Source: Desulfobacterales bacterium | GTDB lineage: Bacteria > Desulfobacterota > DSM-4660 > Desulfatiglandales > B25-G16 | Length of the DNA: 5,877 nucleotides | Assembly: GCA_013375385.1 (NCBI GenBank) | Contig: JABXJY010000173.1 | Coordinates: 1 to 5,877, forward strand | Direction: 5' to 3' | Part shown: positions 1 through 5,818 of the stretch, piece after piece | Layout: the number at the start of each line of letters is the position of its first letter | Position numbering within the stretch: the first letter of the stretch is position 1 | The notes under the pieces: generated by a model | Told to the model about the DNA's origin: nothing | Database searches by the model: none | What the model saw: the letters and a program-made list of their open reading frames with translations, nothing else | Position numbers and translations under genes: made by a program

Positions 1-355
1 CGTATAATATGGCCTCAAGGTTGCCAGGCATACTTGCCTGGATTGATCTCATGGCCTCAAAAAGCTCAGGTGGAGGTTTAACGGGCGAAGGTCTTTCTTT
101 GAAGCCTTCAAACTCATTTTCAATGTGTATCTTCTTAATCAATTCGGCGGGGGCCTCTTTTATCCTTTCGCTAAGCGGGGTCTTTTTCCATTTTTCACCC
201 CAATAAGCTATTTTCGCACAAGGGTTTTTCTCCCACTTCTCCCTGAGAATCGCTGTTCTGGGCTTACACGATGTTAAAAGCGAAATAATTACAGAGAAGG
301 TAATTAGTATCCGCACTAATACCGGAGATTTGATTCGCGTATTCATCAGACTCAT
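1..355 (-). CDS. Putative lipoprotein, N-terminal part (runs off the left edge)
   Basis: An open frame starts at ATG 355-353 and stays open for 118 codons to the window edge, so the C-terminus is missing. The N-terminus is a typical lipoprotein signal: basic residues (R7, K9, R15), a hydrophobic stretch at about residues 11-27, then the lipobox L27-T-S-C30. Signal peptidase II would be expected to cleave before C30. K31 at the next position is not an inner-membrane retention Asp, so an outer-membrane location is possible. The visible mature part is charged, with a near-repeat (REKWEKNP, then GEKWKKTP) at about residues 38-60 and a Pro-rich stretch at about 89-97. I do not recognise the family. 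A GAAGGG at 363-368 lies 7 nt before the ATG and supports this start; a second ATG (346-344) is possible. The gene begins 4 bp after the preceding stop (360), so it is probably in the same operon. Confidence 0.8.
   Translation of the reverse strand, partial: MSLMNTRIKSPVLVRILITFSVIISLLTSCKPRTAILREKWEKNPCAKIAYWGEKWKKTPLSERIKEAPAELIKKIHIENEFEGFKERPSPVKPPPELFEAMRSIQASMPGNLEAILY
24..41. repeat. Perfect 7-bp inverted repeat inside the lipoprotein gene
   Basis: CCAGGCA and TGCCTGG flank a TACT loop, giving a perfect 7-bp stem. It lies within codons of the lipoprotein gene and has no T-run, so it is not an intrinsic terminator. It may be a chance feature of the coding sequence. Confidence 0.3.
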
Positions 356-359
356 ATCA

Positions 360-539
360 CTACCCTTCGTTCAAGACACCAATCCCCACTCGACTATTCT
401 CTTCGATCTTTTGCTGAATGCAATAGAGAGCCTCTCCCTTTCTCAGGGCTTCCAAGCACTTGTTGCATGATATGCATGTTGCCCTGCGGCGATCGCTGCT
501 CTTCCATTCATTGATAATGCCAGGTTTGGATGAGTTCAC
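360..539 (-). pseudogene. C-terminal remnant of an Old Yellow Enzyme-family NADH:flavin oxidoreductase, or a 59-aa ferredoxin-like small protein
   Basis: This minus-strand frame is open from just after a TAG at 632-630 to the TAG at 362-360. Its only usable start is GTG 539-537, giving 59 residues. The peptide holds C22-x2-C25-x2-C28-x11-C40 (core CISCNKC), preceded by PGIINEWKSSDRRRA. In OYE-type iron-sulfur flavoenzymes (trimethylamine dehydrogenase, 2,4-dienoyl-CoA reductase), a segment of the form 'P-x-L-x-x-K-W' followed by CxxCNxC and a distal Cys joins the TIM barrel to the [4Fe-4S] site. The match is from memory of the family pattern. No flavin-binding barrel precedes it: the upstream DNA is the end of hyuB. 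The GTG has no well-spaced ribosome-binding site, since the GGAGG at the end of hyuB is about 20 nt away. I favour a truncated gene, but translation by re-initiation after hyuB is possible, since all four cysteines and the reading frame are intact. Confidence 0.55.
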
Positions 540-552
540 CGCCTGTGCGCTT

Positions 553-2265
553 TCACTGTCCTCCTCGTGCTGCCGACCGGAGCTTTTCTGTCTCCTGCAG
601 GTTGAGTTCCAGTGTCTCCGGATCGAGCGCTACACGATAGAGTTCCCTTGCCTGAATTAGACTTACCAATCCATCGACCACGTCCTCGCGTACCATCTGG
701 GGGTCGCGATCCTCGGGCAGGTAGAAGCCTCCACCACCGGGGAGTTCAAGGGTGACTTTCTGGTCGGGCCTGAGGACATACTTGGTCTTGGCGTGTGGCA
801 CGGTGCCGTCATCCAGGTAGATACGTCCCTTGGCGCCGGGCAGTCCACCGGCGAAGCCCTTAGCCGGGAAGTGGATGCGGTCATACATGGGCGAGTGTTG
901 CGCGGGATGGCCCCCTCGCACTCTGAGAACCATGCGCTGACCTAACCCACCCCGGAACCTGCCGGGACCGCCGCCGTCCTTGATGAGCTCGCGGCATTCC
1001 ATGAATATGGGGGATACGTTTTCCACAATCTCGGCAGGCACGCCATGGATACCACTGGGGAAGGCGGTGGCCGAGAGGCCGTCCTTGTTGGGACGGGCGC
1101 CGGTGCCTCCCGCGGAGAAAAAGACGTAGCAGAAGTGCTCGCCACGCTCGTCTATCCCGTCGAACTGGGTGTTCCATAGACCCTGGGAGCCTTCAGCGAT
1201 GACCCGGTCAGGAACCACGTGGCTGAGCGCCCCGAAGACCGCTGCCGAAAGGAAGTGGCCCAGGATGTGCCGTGCCCCCACCGGGGCAGGGCGCTTGCAG
1301 TTAAGGATGCAGCCTTCGGGCGCGATGACGGTGATGGGGCGGAAGCTCCCTTCGTTGTTGGGAACTTCGGGGCTCACCGAGCATTTGATGGGGTACGTGG
1401 TGTAAGCGTGGCAGTAGTTGTAGACCACGTTGATGCCACGGGTCGTCTGCGGGGAGGTCCCCGAGTAGTCGGCAACCATACAGTCCCCTGCCACCGTGAT
1501 AGTGAGCTTGACCACAATGGGCTCGTCGAAACCGTCGACCTCTATCTGGTGACGATAGGTGCCGTCTGAAATGGCCCGAATGGCCTCCCGCATGGAACGT
1601 TCGGTGCGCTCGATGATGGCCGCCGAGAGGCCGTTCAGGTCCGACAGGTCATAGTCCTCCATCATCTCGATCAATTTTTTGCCCCCGACTTCGTTGGCTG
1701 CGATCATGGCATAGATATCGCCCAGCACCGGTTGAGGAACGCGCACGTTAGCCCGGATGATCTTGATGAGGTCCTCGTTCACCCGCCCCCGGTCGACCAG
1801 CTTCATGATAGGTATGGCAAGCCCTTCCTCGAAAACGGAGCTTGCGTCTGCCCCGAAGATGCAACCGCCAATGTCCATCATGTGACATGTATTGGCAAAG
1901 AGGCCCACGGCTCGTCCCTGGTGGAAGACCGGCGTAACCACGGTGAGGTCGTGGTAATGGCCAGAGGCCAACCAGGGGTCATTGGTAATCAGCGCGTCGC
2001 CCTCCTGCATGGTGTCCATTGGATACTCCCGCAGAAAATGGCGCACGCAGGTGGCCATGGTGTTGATGTGGCCAGGGGTGCCGGTCACTGCCTGGGCGAG
2101 CATGTTGCCCTGCTTGTCGAAGACGCCTGCGGAGAGATCCCCGGCTTCGCGCACCACAGTGGTGAAGCTTGCGTGCATGAGCGCTGCGGCCTGCTCGTTG
2201 ACAGTGGAAATGAGGCGATTCCAGAGAACCTCGAGTGTAATAGGATCAAAGCTGTTTGGACTCAT
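553..2265 (-). CDS. hyuB: Hydantoinase B/oxoprolinase-family subunit (HyuB)
   Basis: This is the B subunit of the hydantoinase/oxoprolinase/acetone-carboxylase superfamily. It works with HyuA in ATP-dependent opening of cyclic amides or carboxylation of ketones in the cytoplasm. From ATG 2265 it has 570 residues, within the family range and apparently full length. Family marks include DPITLEVLWNRL at residues 7-18, a NDPW...GH..D..VVTPVF block at 95-114, H-x-x-DIGG at about 128-134, EEGLAIP at 146-152, and a Gly-rich LPGGGGF at about 508-514 followed by the usual RDP...VREDV tail. The GHYHD and CHMMDIGG versions of the conserved blocks recall the carboxylase-like branch (such as acetophenone carboxylase) rather than classical N-methylhydantoinases, but this is only an impression. 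The start is uncertain: GGAGGG at 2282-2287 is about 17 nt from the ATG but ideally spaced for an in-frame TTG at 2277-2275. A further extension to TTG 2325 adds residues unlike the family. The substrate is unknown. Confidence 0.93.
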   Translation of the reverse strand: MSPNSFDPITLEVLWNRLISTVNEQAAALMHASFTTVVREAGDLSAGVFDKQGNMLAQAVTGTPGHINTMATCVRHFLREYPMDTMQEGDALITNDPWLASGHYHDLTVVTPVFHQGRAVGLFANTCHMMDIGGCIFGADASSVFEEGLAIPIMKLVDRGRVNEDLIKIIRANVRVPQPVLGDIYAMIAANEVGGKKLIEMMEDYDLSDLNGLSAAIIERTERSMREAIRAISDGTYRHQIEVDGFDEPIVVKLTITVAGDCMVADYSGTSPQTTRGINVVYNYCHAYTTYPIKCSVSPEVPNNEGSFRPITVIAPEGCILNCKRPAPVGARHILGHFLSAAVFGALSHVVPDRVIAEGSQGLWNTQFDGIDERGEHFCYVFFSAGGTGARPNKDGLSATAFPSGIHGVPAEIVENVSPIFMECRELIKDGGGPGRFRGGLGQRMVLRVRGGHPAQHSPMYDRIHFPAKGFAGGLPGAKGRIYLDDGTVPHAKTKYVLRPDQKVTLELPGGGGFYLPEDRDPQMVREDVVDGLVSLIQARELYRVALDPETLELNLQETEKLRSAARGGQ

Positions 2266-2281
2266 GGCAGAACTCAAGTAA

Positions 2282-2287
2282 CCCTCC
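2282..2287 (-). promoter_or_regulatory. Ribosome-binding site of hyuB (GGAGGG)
   Basis: A strong Shine-Dalgarno sequence reads GGAGGG on the minus strand. Taking the GGAGG core, the gap is 5 nt to an in-frame TTG (2277-2275) and about 17 nt to the ATG (2265-2263). The site favours TTG initiation, whereas the family N-terminus fits either start, four residues apart. Confidence 0.6.
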
Positions 2288-2308
2288 AAATCAACAAGAA
2301 AGCGCGTC

Positions 2309-2349
2309 CCTTGTGGACAAGGCAAAGTACGAACAGCGGCTCTGGAGCC
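2309..2349. repeat. Two small inverted repeats in the hyuA-hyuB gap
   Basis: The 88-bp spacer between hyuA and hyuB holds CCTTGT-GG-ACAAGG (2309-2322) and GGCTC-TG-GAGCC (2338-2349), both perfect but with very short loops. Neither is followed by a U-run on the minus strand, so they do not look like terminators. They could be mRNA hairpins affecting relative expression or stability, or chance. Confidence 0.3.
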
Positions 2350-2353
2350 AAGA

Positions 2354-4441
2354 TTACTCCAGGCGGACCACGACGTTGCCGAACTCGTCCACTTGCGCCT
2401 GTCCCGGCCCGTTGATGACGAGCGTGCTCTCCCTCTCCTCCACGATGGCCGGCCCCTCTATCTCGGCGCCGACGGGCAGAAGATAACGGTCATAGACCGG
2501 CACCTCCGCATATGTGCCTTCCGCGGGAAGGTAGGCCCGGCGCTCGCCCTTCAGTGCCAAGGCGAGGCTCACGCCCGGGGACCACCACTTTGCCTCCCCG
2601 ATTTCCGGTCGCGGACCCGTGGCGGTAAGTCGCCAGTTAACGGACTCCATGGGTATCTCGGGGCACAAGCGCTGGTATATACTCTGGTACTGCTTTTCGA
2701 AGGCGCAGCGGAAGTCCTCCAGGCTCTCGCGGTTGAATTCTCCCCGTGGCAGCGACACACCAATCTCGAAACCCTGTCCCACATATCGCATATCTGCCGA
2801 GCGCATGAATTGCACATCCTCCGGGGCGACGCCAGCATCCAAGAGCAGCTGGCGGCCCCTCGCCTCCATTTCAGTGTAGATAGAATTCAGGCGTTCCCAT
2901 AGAACTTCTTCCAGACGCACAATGTAGCTGCGGCTGAAGTCGAAGGCCATGGGCGCAAGCAGGAAGCCGAAGGCTGAACAGACGCCAGCCCCTGGGGGCA
3001 CAATGACGGTCTCAAGCCGGAGCTTCTGGGCAACCTGATACGCGTGCACGGGCCCCGCCCCGCCGAAGGCGACTAGGGAGAAACGCCGCGGGTCGAGCCC
3101 CTTCTCCACCAGGTGTATGCGAGCAGCGTTAGCCATGTTCTCGTTGACCACTTCATGCACCCCCCAGGCAGCCCGATCCACTGTGAGGTTGAGGGGTCGG
3201 GCGAGTTTGTTGGCTAAGGTGGCCCGGGCAAGTTCGGGGTCCAGTTTTATTTCGCCTCCCAAGAAAAAATTGGCATTCAGGTAGCCCAGGATGAGATCGG
3301 CATCGGTCACTGTGGGGCCCTTGCCGCCTCGACCGTAGCAGGCGGGACCCGGGTCGGCCCCGGCACTCTCGGGCCCTACTTTGAGGAGACCAAGGGGGCC
3401 TATGGTGGCGATGCTGCCTCCGCCCGCGCCGATCTCTATCATCTCGATGACCGGTATCTTGATCGGCAGGCCGCTCCCTTTCTTGAAGCGATAGACGCGG
3501 CCTGCTTCAAACTCGTTGACCCTTATGGGGTTGCCGTTTTCGATGATGCAGGTCTTGGCAGTGGTGCCACCCATGTCGAAGGAGATAACGTTAGGCTGCT
3601 GCGTCTGCTTCCCTGTCCAGGCTGCGGCTAGGGCTCCCGCCGCAGGACCCGATTCGAGCAGGCGAATGGGATGTTCAGCAGCGGTCTGGGGAGCGGTGAT
3701 GCCACCGGTAGAGAGCATGATGTAAAGCCGTCCCCCTAGCCCCAGCTCGGCCATGCCTCGGTCCAGTTCTCCCAGGTACCGGCGGCCAACAGGCATGGTG
3801 TAGGCATTGGCAACCGTTGTAGAGGTGCGCTCGTACTCCCGCACCTCTCCCACGACTTCCGAGGAGATAGATACCGGAAACCCGGGCCGCTTGGCCAGTA
3901 TCAGGTCACGGAGCATCCGCTCATGGGTGGGGTTTCGAAAAGAATGGAGCAAACATACGGCGGCTGATTCCACGCCGAGAGCCAGGAGTTGGTCCACCGC
4001 CCGCTCGGCTTCCTCGTGGGTGAGGGGGATTAAGACTCGGCCGTGGTTGTCCAGCCTTTCAGTGACCTCAAGGCGTCGGCTCCGGCGGACCATCGGTTTG
4101 GGCAGCTCCAGGAATATGTCGTAAATGTCGTAGCGCATCTCCCGGCCTATCTCCAAGGCGTCACGGAAGCCCCGGGTGGTCAGAAGGCCGGTTGTGGCTC
4201 CTTTACGCTCGATAATCAGGTTGGTCACGAGGGTTGTGCCGTGGATGGCCTTGCCCACCTCCCGGGCGGCAATGTCATCACGCTCCAGCATCTCCCGCAT
4301 GACCTCGATGACGGCCTGGGCAGGGCTATCGCTGGAAGTCAGCCTTTTTCCCACTACAACGCGGCCGGAACCTGGATCGAGGATGACCACATCGGTGAAC
4401 GTGCCGCCTATATCGATGCCTACTTGATATGTGCCCGACAC
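2354..4441 (-). CDS. hyuA: Hydantoinase A/oxoprolinase-family subunit (HyuA)
   Basis: This is the ATP-dependent A subunit of the hydantoinase/oxoprolinase superfamily, 695 residues, the usual length for N-methylhydantoinase A-like proteins. The N-terminal actin-like ATPase region has DIGGTFTD at 10-17 and HGTTLVTN at 67-74. EYERTSTTVANAY is at about 202-214. The core hydantoinase A domain shows SFDMGGTTAK at 287-296, IGAGGGSIA at about 337-345, AGADPGPACYG at 360-370 and FGGAGPVHA at 459-467. The C-terminal domain has the GQGFE and EGPAIVEE patterns. No key block is missing. The start is GTG 4441-4439, which places DIGG where the family expects it. This start lies inside the ykgJ gene with a 22-bp overlap, suggesting translational coupling, and there is only a weak purine-rich RBS. 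The gene is GC-rich and followed by hyuB on the same strand. With HyuB it should form the catalytic pair; the substrate cannot be read from the sequence. Confidence 0.95.
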   Translation of the reverse strand: MSGTYQVGIDIGGTFTDVVILDPGSGRVVVGKRLTSSDSPAQAVIEVMREMLERDDIAAREVGKAIHGTTLVTNLIIERKGATTGLLTTRGFRDALEIGREMRYDIYDIFLELPKPMVRRSRRLEVTERLDNHGRVLIPLTHEEAERAVDQLLALGVESAAVCLLHSFRNPTHERMLRDLILAKRPGFPVSISSEVVGEVREYERTSTTVANAYTMPVGRRYLGELDRGMAELGLGGRLYIMLSTGGITAPQTAAEHPIRLLESGPAAGALAAAWTGKQTQQPNVISFDMGGTTAKTCIIENGNPIRVNEFEAGRVYRFKKGSGLPIKIPVIEMIEIGAGGGSIATIGPLGLLKVGPESAGADPGPACYGRGGKGPTVTDADLILGYLNANFFLGGEIKLDPELARATLANKLARPLNLTVDRAAWGVHEVVNENMANAARIHLVEKGLDPRRFSLVAFGGAGPVHAYQVAQKLRLETVIVPPGAGVCSAFGFLLAPMAFDFSRSYIVRLEEVLWERLNSIYTEMEARGRQLLLDAGVAPEDVQFMRSADMRYVGQGFEIGVSLPRGEFNRESLEDFRCAFEKQYQSIYQRLCPEIPMESVNWRLTATGPRPEIGEAKWWSPGVSLALALKGERRAYLPAEGTYAEVPVYDRYLLPVGAEIEGPAIVEERESTLVINGPGQAQVDEFGNVVVRLE

Positions 4442-4863
4442 TGCGCTTCTCTCTGCTCCGCTTCACACAATGATACTCCGGGACACTCTCTGGCCACTTC
4501 TTCTGGTTTATCTTTAAAGTAGGCCCAAAATGGAAATGTCCTGCACTGATTTGGTCTGACGGGATAGATAGAACATCTGTTCTTTCTATTATCAAAAAAA
4601 ATACACGTATAGTCTTTGTTTGCTTTTATCTCTCTTAAAGAGAATTTGTAAGATACCTTTATGAGATATTCCTCGATAAATCTAGAAATCTCAATTCCCA
4701 AAAACCTGGATATAGCCTTTATCTCTTTGCTGTTTACAAAGATATTGCCGCTGTCTCCATTGCAGCATTTCCCCTGGCACTGTATGCAAGCCTTTGGGTT
4801 GAACCTGAAGTTAAAGCCCTCTTTTTGAATTAGCTTTTTTCTTTTATCATACATTACGGACAT
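4420..4863 (-). CDS. YkgJ-family Cys-rich protein (zinc/iron-chelating domain)
   Basis: A 147-residue cytoplasmic protein with no signal peptide or membrane segment. It carries the YkgJ-type CxxCxxCC-like domain: C26-x2-C29-x3-CC (33-34), then C87-x-F, C97-S-I-Y-P-x-R-P, C107-R-x-F-P-F-W and C127-PG. This is the Pfam family annotated as a putative zinc- or iron-chelating domain; the function is poorly established, and metal binding is inferred from the cysteines. Extra cysteines (C133, C142) lie in the tail past the usual CPG end, in the stretch leading into the overlap with hyuA. The start is ATG 4863, which overlaps the methyltransferase end; ATG 4854, in a TAATG overlap with that gene's stop, is a credible alternative. 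The gene is much more AT-rich than hyuA: positions 4561-4740 have about 30% G+C by count. Whether it supplies metal to HyuAB is speculation. Confidence 0.9.
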   Translation of the reverse strand: MSVMYDKRKKLIQKEGFNFRFNPKACIQCQGKCCNGDSGNIFVNSKEIKAISRFLGIEISRFIEEYLIKVSYKFSLREIKANKDYTCIFFDNRKNRCSIYPVRPNQCRTFPFWAYFKDKPEEVARECPGVSLCEAEQREAQCRAHIK

Positions 4864-5576
4864 GACCTTAGTTGCTTTCGCTCATCCGCCCGTGTCCGGT
4901 ATAGGAAATAATCGGTTGAACGACCACGTCTGTCCCTGTCCTGTACCGCGATCAATTCTGTTCGGCCAAAGACCTCGTCAAGCCTTTTCCGGAAGGCCGC
5001 ACATTTCTCCGCTGCCCAGACACTGAACACTCCACCATCCCTCAGCAGGGATTTAATTTTAAGGAGGACTGGCTTTTCATACAGCCTCCGGTTGCTTTCC
5101 AGTGCCAGCCATGTGGGACCATTATCCACGTCCAGAATGATGGTATCATAGGTTTTCTCTGTCGTGAAAATGTAGTCTCCCAGATCCATCTCAATGAGGT
5201 TCACCCGCGGGTCAAAGCAGGCATAGCCATTCAGCTCGCTGAAGATACTCTTTGCCCACCTGATGATATGTTCTTGGATCTCAACGACGTCCACGGCCTG
5301 AATCCCTCCGCAATCCAAAGCAGCCCGGAGCGTATGACCGATTCCAAGGCCACCGACCAGAACCCGTATATCTTGCCGTTCCGATGCCAGTGGCTCGATG
5401 GCCAGAGCGGCTAAACTCTTTTCTGAGAGCTCGTTGTAGCTGGCCATCAGAAACACGCCGTTGAAGATGATCTCGTAGACAGGGTGGTTCTTTTCATCGG
5501 TCTCTGCCAATTGTTGTAGTTGTAACTCTCCCTGGGGAGTTATGAGGCGAGTCAAGATAATTTTTTCCTGTTCCAT
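4854..5576 (-). CDS. Spermidine synthase-like SAM-dependent methyltransferase-fold protein
   Basis: A Rossmann-fold protein of the spermidine/spermine synthase superfamily, 240 residues from ATG 5576. Numbered from the longer frame starting at 5663, it has TPQGELQL at about 42-49, the nucleotide-binding loop VLVGGLGIGH (101-110), an acidic residue after strand 2 (VEIQE, E128), an EMDLGDY motif (158-164) and ILDVDNGP (176-183). The DVDNGP form replaces the D-S-S/T-D-P loop of true spermidine synthases that helps bind the aminopropyl donor and putrescine. Polyamine synthesis is therefore doubtful and a methyltransferase-like role on an unknown substrate is as likely. The first 29 residues of the longest frame (from ATG 5663) do not resemble the family and have no ribosome-binding site, so I prefer ATG 5576, which has a G-rich run 5 nt upstream; ATG 5588 is also possible. 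Its stop touches ykgJ, so it is probably the first gene of the operon. Confidence 0.85.
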   Translation of the reverse strand: MEQEKIILTRLITPQGELQLQQLAETDEKNHPVYEIIFNGVFLMASYNELSEKSLAALAIEPLASERQDIRVLVGGLGIGHTLRAALDCGGIQAVDVVEIQEHIIRWAKSIFSELNGYACFDPRVNLIEMDLGDYIFTTEKTYDTIILDVDNGPTWLALESNRRLYEKPVLLKIKSLLRDGGVFSVWAAEKCAAFRKRLDEVFGRTELIAVQDRDRRGRSTDYFLYRTRADERKQLRSCP

Positions 5577-5709
5577 GTTTTCCCCCATTCCTGCAAGCAG
5601 GCGTGTTGCGCTTCTCGAGCCATAGGCTATTCTAGCAAGTTTTTGAGTTTTTAACCACATCATACTGAGAAAAAGGAGGGCATTCAGGATTCATAAAGTG
5701 CTATTTCCA

Positions 5710-5721
5710 AAATCATGATTT
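5710..5721. repeat. Perfect 12-bp palindrome, possible operator half
   Basis: AAATCATGATTT reads identically on both strands. Its centre is 21 bp, two turns of the helix, from the centre of a second 12-bp palindrome at 5731-5742. It lies just downstream of the start point expected from the candidate promoter. Confidence 0.45.
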
Positions 5722-5729
5722 GAGGAGTA

Positions 5730-5758
5730 CTTATCGCGATAATTCCTATCAATCTCAA
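5730..5758 (-). promoter_or_regulatory. Candidate promoter for the methyltransferase-ykgJ-hyuAB operon
   Basis: On the minus strand TTGAGA (5758-5753) matches the -35 consensus at 5 of 6 positions. After a 17-bp spacer, GATAAG (5735-5730) matches the -10 at 4 of 6. Transcription would begin near 5723, leaving a leader of about 60-150 nt depending on the start codon. The -10 sits inside a perfect palindrome, consistent with repressor control. This is a sequence-only prediction. Confidence 0.45.
5731..5742. repeat. Perfect 12-bp palindrome over the predicted -10, possible operator half
   Basis: TTATCGCGATAA is self-complementary and covers most of the predicted -10 element of the minus-strand promoter. 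With the palindrome at 5710-5721 it would put two dyad sites on the same face of the DNA. No regulator gene is visible in the window. Confidence 0.5.
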
Positions 5759-5818
5759 TTACTGAGAGCTTACCCTCCGTCTTTCAAAGTCAAGGGAGAA
5801 GCATGGTGTCCCTGGAAC

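Noticed and set aside
9..60. Direct repeat ATGGCCTCAA at 9-18 and 51-60
   Set aside because: The two 10-bp copies lie in the lipoprotein gene, 42 bp apart, with no matching surrounding sequence; probably chance or codon similarity.
9..206. Plus-strand 65-codon frame at the left edge
   Set aside because: It lies opposite the lipoprotein frame, which has a signal peptide, lipobox and RBS; the plus-strand translation shows nothing comparable.
2266..2325. Longer hyuB N-terminus from TTG 2325
   Set aside because: The additional 20 residues do not resemble the family N-terminus, which normally begins a few residues before DPITLEV, and the strong RBS lies inside this stretch.
1732..2415. Plus-strand open frame of 227 codons opposite hyuB and the hyuA end
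   Set aside because: It is antisense to a well-supported hyuB with strong family motifs. The translation has no recognisable domain, and such frames are common opposite GC-rich genes.
4043..4522. Plus-strand frame of 159 codons opposite the hyuA start and ykgJ end
   Set aside because: It crosses two genes with clear conserved motifs on the other strand, has no domain-like pattern, and no convincing start signal.
5590..5601. Inverted repeat CCTGC-AA-GCAGG near the methyltransferase start
   Set aside because: The stem is 5 bp with a 2-nt loop and no T-run; too weak for a terminator or riboswitch.
5685..5759. Minus-strand 24-codon hydrophobic frame (TTG start) as a leader peptide before the methyltransferase
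   Set aside because: Its start overlaps the predicted -35 and would lie upstream of the expected transcript start, it has no well-spaced RBS, and no attenuator hairpin with a T-run follows it.
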